Shown: positions 1 through 6,231 of the stretch, in pieces | Layout: every line of letters begins with the position of its first letter | How positions within the stretch are numbered: position 1 is the stretch's first letter | From: Nitrososphaerota archaeon | GTDB lineage: Archaea > Thermoproteota > Nitrososphaeria > Nitrososphaerales > Gagatemarchaeaceae | Assembly: GCA_003135575.1 (NCBI GenBank) | Contig: PLCG01000079.1 | Location: forward strand, 1 to 10,654 | Direction of reading: 5' to 3' | Length of the DNA: 10,654 nucleotides | Position numbers and translations under genes: made by a program | Notes under the pieces: generated by a model | The model's input: only the letters and a program-made list of their open reading frames with translations | Database searches by the model: none | What the model was told of the DNA's origin: nothing

Positions 1-1365
1 AACCCCGAGACGGTCTCCACGGACTTCGACATGAGCGACAGGCTCTACTTCGAGGAGCTCACAGTCGAGCGGGTCCTCTCCATCTACGAGAGGGAGAAGC
101 CGATCGGCATCGTCCTGTGCGTAGGAGGGCAGATCCCCAACGACCTCGCGCTGGAGCTCGACCAGAAGGGAGTGAACGTGATGGGGACGAGCGCCGACTC
201 GATCGAGAGGGCGGAGGACAGGGAGAGGTTCAGCTTCCTGCTCGACAAGATTGGGATCCCCCAGCCGGCTTGGGGGAGCTTCAGGTCGATGAAGCAGGCG
301 AGGGAGTTCTGCGACAAGGTCGGCTATCCCGTGATAGTTCGGCCATCGCACGTCCTGAGCGGATCCGCGATGAGGGTGATATGGGGAAGCAGGGAGCTTG
401 AGGGCTTCCTCGCAAAGGCGGCGGAGGTCAACCCCAACTATCCGGTGACGATAAGCAAGTTCCGCGAGGACGCGAAGGAGGTGGAGGTCGACGGGGTCTC
501 GGACGGGGAGACCACTGTCATCGGGGCGATAATGGAGCACGTGCAAAAGGCAGGCGTGCACTCCGGGGACGCGATCATGACGATTCCAACCGTCACGATC
601 AGCGAGGCCGCGAAGGCGAAGATCCGCGACTATTCGAGGGCCATCGCAAAGGAGCTGGGCGTGAAGGGGCCGTTCAACACCCAGTTCCTCTGCGTCAAGG
701 ACGAGGTCGAGGTGATAGAGTGCAACCTCCGCGCGTCGAGGTCTCTGCCCTTTGTGTCGAAGGCGACCGGCGCGAACCTGATCAAGCTCGCCGCCAACGT
801 CATCTTGGGCGGGAAGCTCGAGGGGATGAGCGACGTCCCCGAGCCCAAGCAGTTCGCCGTGAAAGCGCCGCAGTTCTCGTTCATGCAGATGGAGGGGGCG
901 GAGCCGACGGTGGGCGTGGAGATGCGCTCCACAGGGGAGGTCGCTTGCTTCGGGAAGACGCTCGCTGAGGCTATGAGCAGGGCCCTCATCGCCGCGGGCC
1001 TGAAGATACCCTCGAAGGGAGAGACGGGGATAATCCTCGCGGACGAAAAGTCCGACCTGGGGGAGGCGAAGGCCCTCGTCGAGGAGTTCAAAGGCGCGGG
1101 GATAGACTTCGTTACGACCGAGTCGCTGGCCCCGTACCTGGGCGACAGGGCGAAGGTCGCCTCGCTCGATGAGATGCTCGGCATGATAGACCGCGGGAAG
1201 GTCGCGATGATCCTCTCGCTCAACACGAACCTGAACAGGGTGCGCAAGGACCTCTACAAGGTCAGGAGGAAGGCGGTCGAGCTCCAGATACCGTTCTTGA
1301 CCACGGTCGAGGAAGGGAAGGCCGTGCTGCTCTGCGTCAGGTCCCCGCTCAAGACGCTGAGCTGA
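1..1365 (+). CDS. carB: Carbamoyl-phosphate synthase large subunit, C-terminal part (5' end outside window)
   Basis: This subunit makes carbamoyl phosphate from bicarbonate, ATP and glutamine-derived ammonia for pyrimidine and arginine synthesis. The frame is open from base 1 and starts with NPETVSTDFD, a hallmark of the middle of CarB, so the real start lies upstream and the ATG at 31 is internal. About 454 residues are present against roughly 1,070 in the full-length family: the second ATP-grasp (carbamate kinase-like) half and the C-terminal MGS-like regulatory domain. Visible motifs are VRPSHVLSG (ATP binding), AGVHSGD, and a metal/ATP-binding segment with Gln and Glu-x-Asn in NTQF...VIECNLRASRS. 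Several motifs (GGQIPN, ECNLRASRS, KAPQFSF, VEMRSTGEVACFG) match the animal CAD/CPS1 type better than the E. coli type, from memory. The MGS domain lacks the usual Thr-x-Gly-Thr effector motif. The stop (1363-1365) faces the hisS stop at 2 bases distance. Confidence 0.96.
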   Translation, partial: NPETVSTDFDMSDRLYFEELTVERVLSIYEREKPIGIVLCVGGQIPNDLALELDQKGVNVMGTSADSIERAEDRERFSFLLDKIGIPQPAWGSFRSMKQAREFCDKVGYPVIVRPSHVLSGSAMRVIWGSRELEGFLAKAAEVNPNYPVTISKFREDAKEVEVDGVSDGETTVIGAIMEHVQKAGVHSGDAIMTIPTVTISEAAKAKIRDYSRAIAKELGVKGPFNTQFLCVKDEVEVIECNLRASRSLPFVSKATGANLIKLAANVILGGKLEGMSDVPEPKQFAVKAPQFSFMQMEGAEPTVGVEMRSTGEVACFGKTLAEAMSRALIAAGLKIPSKGETGIILADEKSDLGEAKALVEEFKGAGIDFVTTESLAPYLGDRAKVASLDEMLGMIDRGKVAMILSLNTNLNRVRKDLYKVRRKAVELQIPFLTTVEEGKAVLLCVRSPLKTLS

Positions 1366-1367
1366 GC

Positions 1368-2651
1368 TCAGGCCTTCGTGAGCCTAGCGAGGAGGCCGTC
1401 GATGGGGACCTTCTCCTCTTCCCTGCTCCGCATGTTCCGCAGGACCAGCTGCCCGGAGTCCAACTCCCTCTTCCCGATTATCACCACCCAAGCGAAGTCC
1501 CTGGAGCTCGCGTCCTCAAGCTGCTTGCCCAGGCTCTTCCCCCTCGCGCCGAGCTCGCTCCGTATCCCACCGCCCCTGAGCGACGAGACCGTCGAGAGCG
1601 CCTTCTCGGCGAGCCCGGGCTCCGTGTAGGCGACGTAAACCGAGGGCTCGAGGTCCGCGCCACCTGCTGCCCTGCCCATGGAGAGGGCGATGCGCTCGAC
1701 TCCGCCAGCGGCCCCCGTAGCTGGAAGGTCTGGCCTGCCGAAGAGCTTGGGGAGGACGTCGTACCTTCCTCCGCCGCACAGCGAGCCGAGGTCTGGATGG
1801 TCGCGGTCGACCACTTCGAAGACGATGCCGGTGTAGTAGTCGAGGCCCCTCACGATGCTCATGTTGTATTCCACGTTCTGGATGCCTCTCGACTTGAGCG
1901 AGTCGCGCAGGGCGACCAGCTCTCCGCCCGCTGCGGAGGCGAGGCGCAGCTCCTCGAGCCGTTTGCAGACCTCATCGGGAGATCCCTTCGTCCTTCCGAA
2001 TCTGAGGAGCTCTGCGAGGGCCTCGCGGCCGACGCCCTTGGGCCCGTACTCCTCGGCGAGCTCGGCCTCGGTCTTCTTCTGGACCTTGTCTAGGACCCTC
2101 ATCATCTCCATCATCGTTTCCTCTGAGGCCACCCCCATCGCCTGCCGGATGTATCCCTCTACGACGCGACGGTCGCCCACCTGTAGCGAGAAGTTCTGAA
2201 GGCCGACTTTCTTGAAGAAGTTGTAGCTCAGGTCCATCACCTCGGCGTCTGCCTCGACGCTCTGGTCGCCGAAGACCTCGACGTCCCACTGGTAGAACCA
2301 CCGGTACCTCGCGTGCTGCGGCTCGTCGTACCTCCAGACCCCGCCGTAGGAAGCGAGCTTGACGGGAGGCTTCAGGGCCTTGTTGGCCGAGACGTTGCGG
2401 GTCATCCCCACGGTGAGGTCGAAGCGCAGCCCGATGTCGCGGTCGCCCTTGTCCTTGAACGAGTAGATCTGATCGTCGACCTGGGACCCGCTCTTCGCCC
2501 TGAGTATCGAGAGGTTCTCGAGGGGGCCGGGCTCCATCAGCTTGAAGTTGTAGGCGCGCGCGATCTCCTCGAAGGTTCGCCGTATCTTCAGGTGGAGGTC
2601 GAACTCGTCCGGCTCGATGTCCCGGATCCCGCGCGGCTGCGAGAGGTCCAT
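1368..2651 (-). CDS. hisS: Histidyl-tRNA synthetase
   Basis: This is a class II aminoacyl-tRNA synthetase that charges tRNA-His in the cytoplasm. The product is 427 residues, normal for archaeal HisRS. It opens with the family signature QPRGIRDIEPDEF (residues 5-17). Motif 2 spans about 97-128 (YGGVWRYDEPQHARYRWFYQ, with the ATP-contacting Arg107). The histidine-specific loop RGLDYYTG is at 268-275, GGGRYD at 293-298, and motif 3 at about 311-321 (TGAAGGVERI, replacing the more usual GFGIGLERL). Residues from about 335 to the end form the anticodon-binding domain. The ATG at 2651 lies 2 bases past the rfcS stop on the same strand, so the two are very likely co-transcribed with rfcS first. No separate promoter is visible between them. 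The motif 3 variation is mild and does not argue against function. Confidence 0.96.
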   Translation of the reverse strand: MDLSQPRGIRDIEPDEFDLHLKIRRTFEEIARAYNFKLMEPGPLENLSILRAKSGSQVDDQIYSFKDKGDRDIGLRFDLTVGMTRNVSANKALKPPVKLASYGGVWRYDEPQHARYRWFYQWDVEVFGDQSVEADAEVMDLSYNFFKKVGLQNFSLQVGDRRVVEGYIRQAMGVASEETMMEMMRVLDKVQKKTEAELAEEYGPKGVGREALAELLRFGRTKGSPDEVCKRLEELRLASAAGGELVALRDSLKSRGIQNVEYNMSIVRGLDYYTGIVFEVVDRDHPDLGSLCGGGRYDVLPKLFGRPDLPATGAAGGVERIALSMGRAAGGADLEPSVYVAYTEPGLAEKALSTVSSLRGGGIRSELGARGKSLGKQLEDASSRDFAWVVIIGKRELDSGQLVLRNMRSREEEKVPIDGLLARLTKA

Positions 2652-2653
2652 CT

Positions 2654-3631
2654 CTAGCGCTTCCCATCGCGGCCGGACCGGAGCGCCGCCAGCTCTGCAA
2701 GGAGGGCGGTCAGCTGGACCTCGGGGTTCGCCCCCATGGCGAGCCTGTAGTCGTACTCCGCGAGTATTTTGATCGCTTCGCCGGTCTTCTCGTCGTCGCC
2801 CTTCGCGATCTCTTCGTTGGCGAAGCGCAAAAAGTCCGACTCCGGGATCCCGTAGACCCTTGTGAGCTCGACGAGCTTCAACCTGGCTCCTGGGAAGTCG
2901 CCCCCGAGCGCGACACGGATGATCTCCGCTGCCCTCTCTTTCACGCTCGACCCGGTCACCGCGTTCACCTTCTCCAGCGTAAGCTCTGTCCCCCCTGCCG
3001 ATGCGGCCTGGAGGAGGTTGATCCCCTGCCGCAGGTCACCGTCGACCGCAGCCGCGATCGCCTGGATGACCTTGTCCGCCACCTTCACATCCTCGGCCTT
3101 GGCAATCTTCTTCAGGCGCGCGGCCACCTCCTCGTGGCCTATCTTCTTGAAACGGAAGATCGCGGTCCTGCTCTGGATCGGCTCGATGAGGTTAGATGAG
3201 TAGTTGCAGATGAGGACGAAGCGCGTATACCTCGAGGTCTCCTCCATGATGCGCCGCAGCGCCGTTTGCGCGTCGCGGGTCATCTCGTCTGCCTCGTCCA
3301 GGATGACGAGCCTGAAAGGCACCCCCTCTCTCCTGTCCGAGTAGCTCGCGAAGGTCTTGATCCGATCGCGGACCGCGTCAATCCCCCGCTCGTCGCTGGC
3401 GTTGAGGGAGAGCGTATAGTCGCCCACCAGGTCGCCGAGTATCTCCCTGGCGAGCACGAGCGCGGTCGTCGTCTTCCCCGAACCTGGCGGTCCCGCAAAA
3501 AGGAGGTGTGGGAGTTCGCCCTTCTTCTGGAGAAGCGGCTTCAGGCGCTCCTTCACCTCCTCTTGGTTGACCAACTCGTCTATCTTGTGGGGCCTATACT
3601 TCTCGACCCACATCAGAGACTCGAGCGACAT
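2654..3631 (-). CDS. rfcS: Replication factor C small subunit (clamp loader ATPase)
   Basis: RfcS is the repeated AAA+ subunit of the archaeal clamp loader, which opens PCNA and places it on primed DNA. The product is 325 residues, typical for the family. The N-terminal box is MWVEKYRP (7-14), Walker A GPPGSGKT (47-54), the NASDERGI segment 78-84, and Walker B LVILDEADEMT (108-118). Sensor 1 is ICNYSSN (141-147), and the sensor 2 Arg is in GDLRQG (198-203). Residues from about 235 to the end form the collar domain. The arginine-finger box normally read as SRC is SRT here (154-156): the Arg is kept and Cys is replaced by Thr. The ATG at 3631 is the first start; Met7 is a possible alternative but would remove little. 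It heads a two-gene unit with hisS. The large subunit gene rfcL, often next to rfcS in archaea, is not in this window. Confidence 0.96.
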   Translation of the reverse strand: MSLESLMWVEKYRPHKIDELVNQEEVKERLKPLLQKKGELPHLLFAGPPGSGKTTTALVLAREILGDLVGDYTLSLNASDERGIDAVRDRIKTFASYSDRREGVPFRLVILDEADEMTRDAQTALRRIMEETSRYTRFVLICNYSSNLIEPIQSRTAIFRFKKIGHEEVAARLKKIAKAEDVKVADKVIQAIAAAVDGDLRQGINLLQAASAGGTELTLEKVNAVTGSSVKERAAEIIRVALGGDFPGARLKLVELTRVYGIPESDFLRFANEEIAKGDDEKTGEAIKILAEYDYRLAMGANPEVQLTALLAELAALRSGRDGKR

Positions 3632-3724
3632 GGACCTTAGGCACCTGCCGATGCTCGGGTCAGGGCAATTGCGCTACAATAGCGGCGCAAGAAGAACATG
3701 ATTGTTTCCGGCGGGCGCTCCTTG

Positions 3725-3737
3725 AGTATATATCCAG
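3725..3737. promoter_or_regulatory. TATA-like element in the divergent rfcS / surface-protein intergenic region
   Basis: GAGTATATATCCA contains a near-symmetric TATATAT core about 95 bases upstream of the rfcS ATG (minus strand). Archaeal box A lies about 25 bases before the transcription start, so on the minus strand it would give an rfcS-hisS leader of roughly 70 bases. On the plus strand it would place a start near 3755, just after a GTG at 3750. I favour the rfcS reading because the plus-strand gene has its own box closer to its likely ATG. The rest of 3632-3851 shows no gene I can support. Confidence 0.4.
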
Positions 3738-3800
3738 TGTGGAGGGTCTGTGCCGTTTGGACTGGGTCAGCGCGCCTTGGGGCGTCTTCCCCGCGACACG

Positions 3801-3809
3801 TTTAATATT
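3801..3809 (+). promoter_or_regulatory. Probable TATA box of the surface-protein gene
   Basis: TTTAATATT is an A/T-only run in otherwise GC-rich sequence, 43-51 bases upstream of the ATG at 3852. With the usual spacing of about 25 bases, transcription would begin near 3828-3832, giving a leader of about 20-25 bases. This position supports ATG 3852 over the in-frame GTG at 3750, which would lie upstream of the promoter. Confidence 0.5.
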
Positions 3810-3851
3810 GCACGGGGAAGAAACGCAATCCATCTCCTAAGGCAGATCAAG

Positions 3852-4517
3852 ATGAGACCATCGTCCTCCTTCCACACCGCTTCGACCAGGCTGGCGATGT
3901 CGGGCCGCATGATCGTGTGCCTGTTGCTAGTCTCGGGCACCGCGGTCATGGTCCTGCCCAATCTGGCGGTGGTCCGCGGCGCGACGGTCACCACGTCGAC
4001 GACAACCAACGCCTTTCCTGTCTCGACCGACACGCCCAGCTATGTCGGAAACGCGACGATCGTAGTGAGCGGCGTCGACGCTTCTGCCAACGGAGGCATC
4101 TCGATCGTGATCGCCAATCCGAAAAATAACGCGGTGGCGTCCCAGAACGTCGGAGTGGCGCAGAATGGCAGCTTCAGCGCGACGTTCCTGGCGAGATGGC
4201 CCGTCTGGAACGAGAGCGGCGTCTACAGGGTCACCGTCGTGGCGCCGATTGCCGACTTTGTCGGTACCCCGCCGACATCGTACACCTCATTCAACTACAC
4301 CGCGGTTCAGCCTACGTCGACTGGTACCTCTAGCACAGCGACGAGCCCTAACGGCGCGGGAGACAACGGCTCCAGCATTCCAAGCATCCTGGGAGTGGTC
4401 GGAGTCATCGTGGTTGCGGTTGCGCTCGTGGGCTTCATGCTCAGGTCTCGAGGGCGCAGGAAGCCCGGAACGGGCGCCGCACCGGCAAAGCCGGCACCCA
4501 AGGCTCAAAGCCCCTGA
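3852..4517 (+). CDS. Secreted, C-terminally membrane-anchored protein of unknown function
   Basis: I do not recognise a named family. The 221-residue product has a short basic N-terminus, then a hydrophobic stretch at 20-41 that reads as a signal peptide or anchor. A beta-rich extracellular region follows at about 45-152. It includes VGNATIVVSGVDA, ISIVIANPKN and SGVYRVTVVA, a pattern like Ig-fold or macroglobulin-like repeats in archaeal surface proteins. A Thr/Ser/Gly-rich linker (about 153-176) precedes a transmembrane helix at 179-197, and a basic Ala/Pro/Lys-rich tail ends the protein. The predicted topology is outside N-terminal body, inside tail. Five N-x-S/T sequons (NAT, NGS, NES, NYT, NGS) suggest glycosylation. 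The frame is open back to GTG 3750, but the added N-terminus is not signal-like and a TATA-like box lies within it. ATG 3852 is preceded by GATCAAG, the same context as the mcm ATG. Starts at 3897 or 3909 are also possible. Confidence 0.8.
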   Translation: MRPSSSFHTASTRLAMSGRMIVCLLLVSGTAVMVLPNLAVVRGATVTTSTTTNAFPVSTDTPSYVGNATIVVSGVDASANGGISIVIANPKNNAVASQNVGVAQNGSFSATFLARWPVWNESGVYRVTVVAPIADFVGTPPTSYTSFNYTAVQPTSTGTSSTATSPNGAGDNGSSIPSILGVVGVIVVAVALVGFMLRSRGRRKPGTGAAPAKPAPKAQSP

Positions 4518-4601
4518 CCGACGCACGAACGCGCCTCTGAGGATAGGCTCCAGGAGCGAAAGAGAAAGAAAGGGGGTCGGGAGGGGAGAGTCCAGAAGCC
4601 C

Positions 4602-5582
4602 GTGAAAGTCCTAACGCTCGACGCAGACGACATCGTATCCGCATGTCCGATGAAGGGGTGCATCGAGGAGATATCGCGCTCCTTCGCCCTCCGAGCAAAG
4701 GGGGCGGTAGAGTCACCTTTGAGGACGAGGCTCGCCGCGCCGACCGGAGACGTGCTCGTGATGCCGTCGCTGGTCAAGAGGGGCAAGTCTGAGGGCAGCG
4801 TAAAGGTCGTGAGCATCTTCCCCGGGAACAGGGGCAAGACGCCGGCAGTCACGGCCACGGTGCTGCTGGTCGACGGCGAGAACGGCGCTACAAAGGCCGT
4901 GCTGGAGGGGACCAAGCTCACCGCCATCAGGACCGGGGCAGTCTCAGGGCTCTCATGCAGATACCTGGCGAGGAAGGACTCTAAGACGCTGGGCGTGGTC
5001 GGGGCTGGTGTCCAGGCCCTCCAGCAGGTGGCCGGAGTCGTCTGCGAGCTTCCCGGGATCGAGAAGGTCAAGGTCTTCTCGCTCGTCCCGGCGATGAGCA
5101 AGGCCATGGCGAAGGCGTGCTCCAAGAAGTTCAAGGTGAAGGCCAGCGCGGAGGACGAAGTCTCCAAGTGCGTGAGGGGGAGCGACGTGGTGGTCACGGC
5201 CACGACCTCCAAGAACCCGGTCTTCGACGGGCGGGACGCCCAGGACGGGGCCCACGTGATTGCCATGGGAGCGTACCGGCCCGACGCGCGCGAGCTGGAC
5301 TCGTCGCTGATAGCAAGGGCATCGGTCTTCGTCGACTCGAGGGAGGCCGTCCTCGAGGAGGCCGGGGACCTGCTCATCCCGATTGGGGAGGGGAGGTTCG
5401 CGCCGGACTCGATAAGGGCCGAGCTGTCGGAGCTCGTCGTCGGGAGCAAGAAGGGCAGGGTGTCCGATTCAGAGGTGACCGTCTTCAAGTGCGTGGGGCT
5501 GGCCTTCGAGGACAACGCCGCGGGATGGCTCGCCTACCGCAACGCGCTCAGGAAGGGCATCGGGAAATGGACAGAACTCTGA
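4602..5582 (+). CDS. Ornithine cyclodeaminase / mu-crystallin family NAD(P)-dependent reductase
   Basis: Family members include ornithine cyclodeaminase, archaeal alanine dehydrogenase and ketimine reductase (mu-crystallin). The 326-residue product is of normal length. Visible motifs are PLRTRL (39-44), the conserved Lys in VKVVSIFPGN (67-76), LTAIRTGAVSGL (106-117), and the Rossmann dinucleotide loop GVVGAGVQA (131-139). Further on are RPDARELD (226-233), EEAGDLLIPIG (252-262) and FKCVGLAFED (295-304). True ornithine cyclodeaminases carry a GGDCPGKTEL-type motif, where this protein has MGAYRPDARELD, closer to the alanine dehydrogenase/ketimine reductase branch. I therefore do not assign ornithine as substrate. 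The GTG start at 4602 follows a purine-rich GGGGAGAG ending at 4590. The 84 bases after the surface-protein stop show no TATA box, so read-through from that gene is possible. Confidence 0.9.
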   Translation: MKVLTLDADDIVSACPMKGCIEEISRSFALRAKGAVESPLRTRLAAPTGDVLVMPSLVKRGKSEGSVKVVSIFPGNRGKTPAVTATVLLVDGENGATKAVLEGTKLTAIRTGAVSGLSCRYLARKDSKTLGVVGAGVQALQQVAGVVCELPGIEKVKVFSLVPAMSKAMAKACSKKFKVKASAEDEVSKCVRGSDVVVTATTSKNPVFDGRDAQDGAHVIAMGAYRPDARELDSSLIARASVFVDSREAVLEEAGDLLIPIGEGRFAPDSIRAELSELVVGSKKGRVSDSEVTVFKCVGLAFEDNAAGWLAYRNALRKGIGKWTEL

Positions 5583-5590
5583 AAGACGGC

Positions 5591-5608
5591 GCATAGATTT
5601 AATTATGC
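5591..5608 (+). promoter_or_regulatory. Probable gins23-mcm promoter with TATA box inside a short inverted repeat
   Basis: TTTAATTA (5598-5605) is a good box A candidate 9 bases after the upstream stop codon. It lies within GCATA-gatttaat-TATGC, perfect 5-base arms at 5591-5595 and 5604-5608. A start near 5625-5630 would leave a leader of about 35 bases containing AGGAG (5645-5649). The symmetric arms could be an operator or chance; the TATA call is the firmer part. Confidence 0.5.
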
Positions 5609-5663
5609 GAGGATAGTTGTTCGGCAGTCCCCATAAAAACAGAAAGGAGTTGTTGATTTTCTC

Positions 5664-6221
5664 TTGGAGGACCCCGGCGCAACGGTCGCGAAGATATTCG
5701 AGCAGAGGGAGAGGGAGTTCTTGCTATCACCCGTGAGGGTCATGATGAAGACCTCGACCGAGGAGATGGAGGTCGGCGACCTCGTGCTCGCCAAGGCGAA
5801 GGAGGGCGAGAGGGTCGAGCTGCCCCGCTGGGTGGCGGAGGAGCTGGTGGACCTTGAGCTCGCCGAGATGCAGGAGGAGTCGTTCGAGGTGGAGATATTC
5901 AAGGCCCTGACACGGGAGAAGATACTGGCCTCGCTGCAGCTCTCCCCCCTCGAGCCCAACTTCTACATCCGGATGCGAAGGCGGCTGGCGGCCGTCAGGA
6001 CGGGCGTGGAGAGAGGGAAATATAGGCGCGAGGACTATGAGAAGCTGAGGATGACGAGTTACGACCTGATCGGGAGGCGGTTGAGCAAGCTCCTTTCGAT
6101 GAGCTCGTCCTCGAACGTCAAGACCATCGCGGACAGGATAACACCCGAGGAGAAGGAGTTCTTCTCCATGAGCAGCTCGATCTCTTCGGGCTGGAAGAAG
6201 GCCCTCCTAGGAGAACAATAG
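5664..6221 (+). CDS. gins23: GINS complex subunit, Gins23 type
   Basis: GINS joins MCM and a Cdc45/RecJ-like partner to form the active replicative helicase. The 185-residue product has a small beta-rich module first (about 22-65, including GERVELPRWVAEEL at 48-61, like the VPLWLA segment of eukaryotic Psf2/Psf3). A helical A-domain follows (about 70-182, including RRLSKLLSMSSSS and ITPEEKEFF). B-before-A order marks the Gins23 class; Gins51 has the reverse order. The frame opens after a stop at 5634-5636, and the only start before the conserved body is TTG at 5664, with AGGAG at 5645-5649 14 bases upstream, a rather long spacing. A GTG at 5730 would remove the N-terminus of the first module. 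The stop is 10 bases before the mcm ATG, so the two are co-transcribed. In Sulfolobus gins23 and mcm are likewise adjacent. Confidence 0.88.
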   Translation: MEDPGATVAKIFEQREREFLLSPVRVMMKTSTEEMEVGDLVLAKAKEGERVELPRWVAEELVDLELAEMQEESFEVEIFKALTREKILASLQLSPLEPNFYIRMRRRLAAVRTGVERGKYRREDYEKLRMTSYDLIGRRLSKLLSMSSSSNVKTIADRITPEEKEFFSMSSSISSGWKKALLGEQ

Positions 6222-6231
6222 GGCGATCAAG

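Noticed and set aside
630..1247. Long minus-strand open frame inside carB
   Set aside because: It is antisense to strongly conserved CarB motifs, has no recognisable domain and arises from high third-position GC.
1972..2700. 242-codon minus-strand frame overlapping hisS and rfcS
   Set aside because: It is out of frame with the conserved HisRS motifs, and the product is Arg/Gly/Pro-rich, as expected of a shadow frame.
3671..3689. Inverted repeat GCGCTacaatAGCGGC near rfcS as a hairpin or operator
   Set aside because: The perfect arms are only four bases (CGCT/AGCG), easily expected by chance in GC-rich DNA.
3741..3806. Possible small structured RNA in the divergent intergenic region
   Set aside because: The only clear pairing is a 4-base GGGG/CCCC stem (3780-3793 area). 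No tRNA, C/D-box or other known RNA signature is visible, and the stretch lies between two promoter candidates.
3750..3851. Longer start (GTG 3750) for the surface protein
   Set aside because: It adds 34 residues without signal character, and a good TATA-like box (3801-3809) lies inside that stretch. ATG 3852 fits both promoter spacing and signal-peptide position better.
4505..5515. 336-codon minus-strand open frame opposite the cyclodeaminase-family gene
   Set aside because: The plus strand carries clear family motifs throughout; the antisense product is Ser/Thr-rich low-complexity sequence typical of a GC-rich shadow frame.
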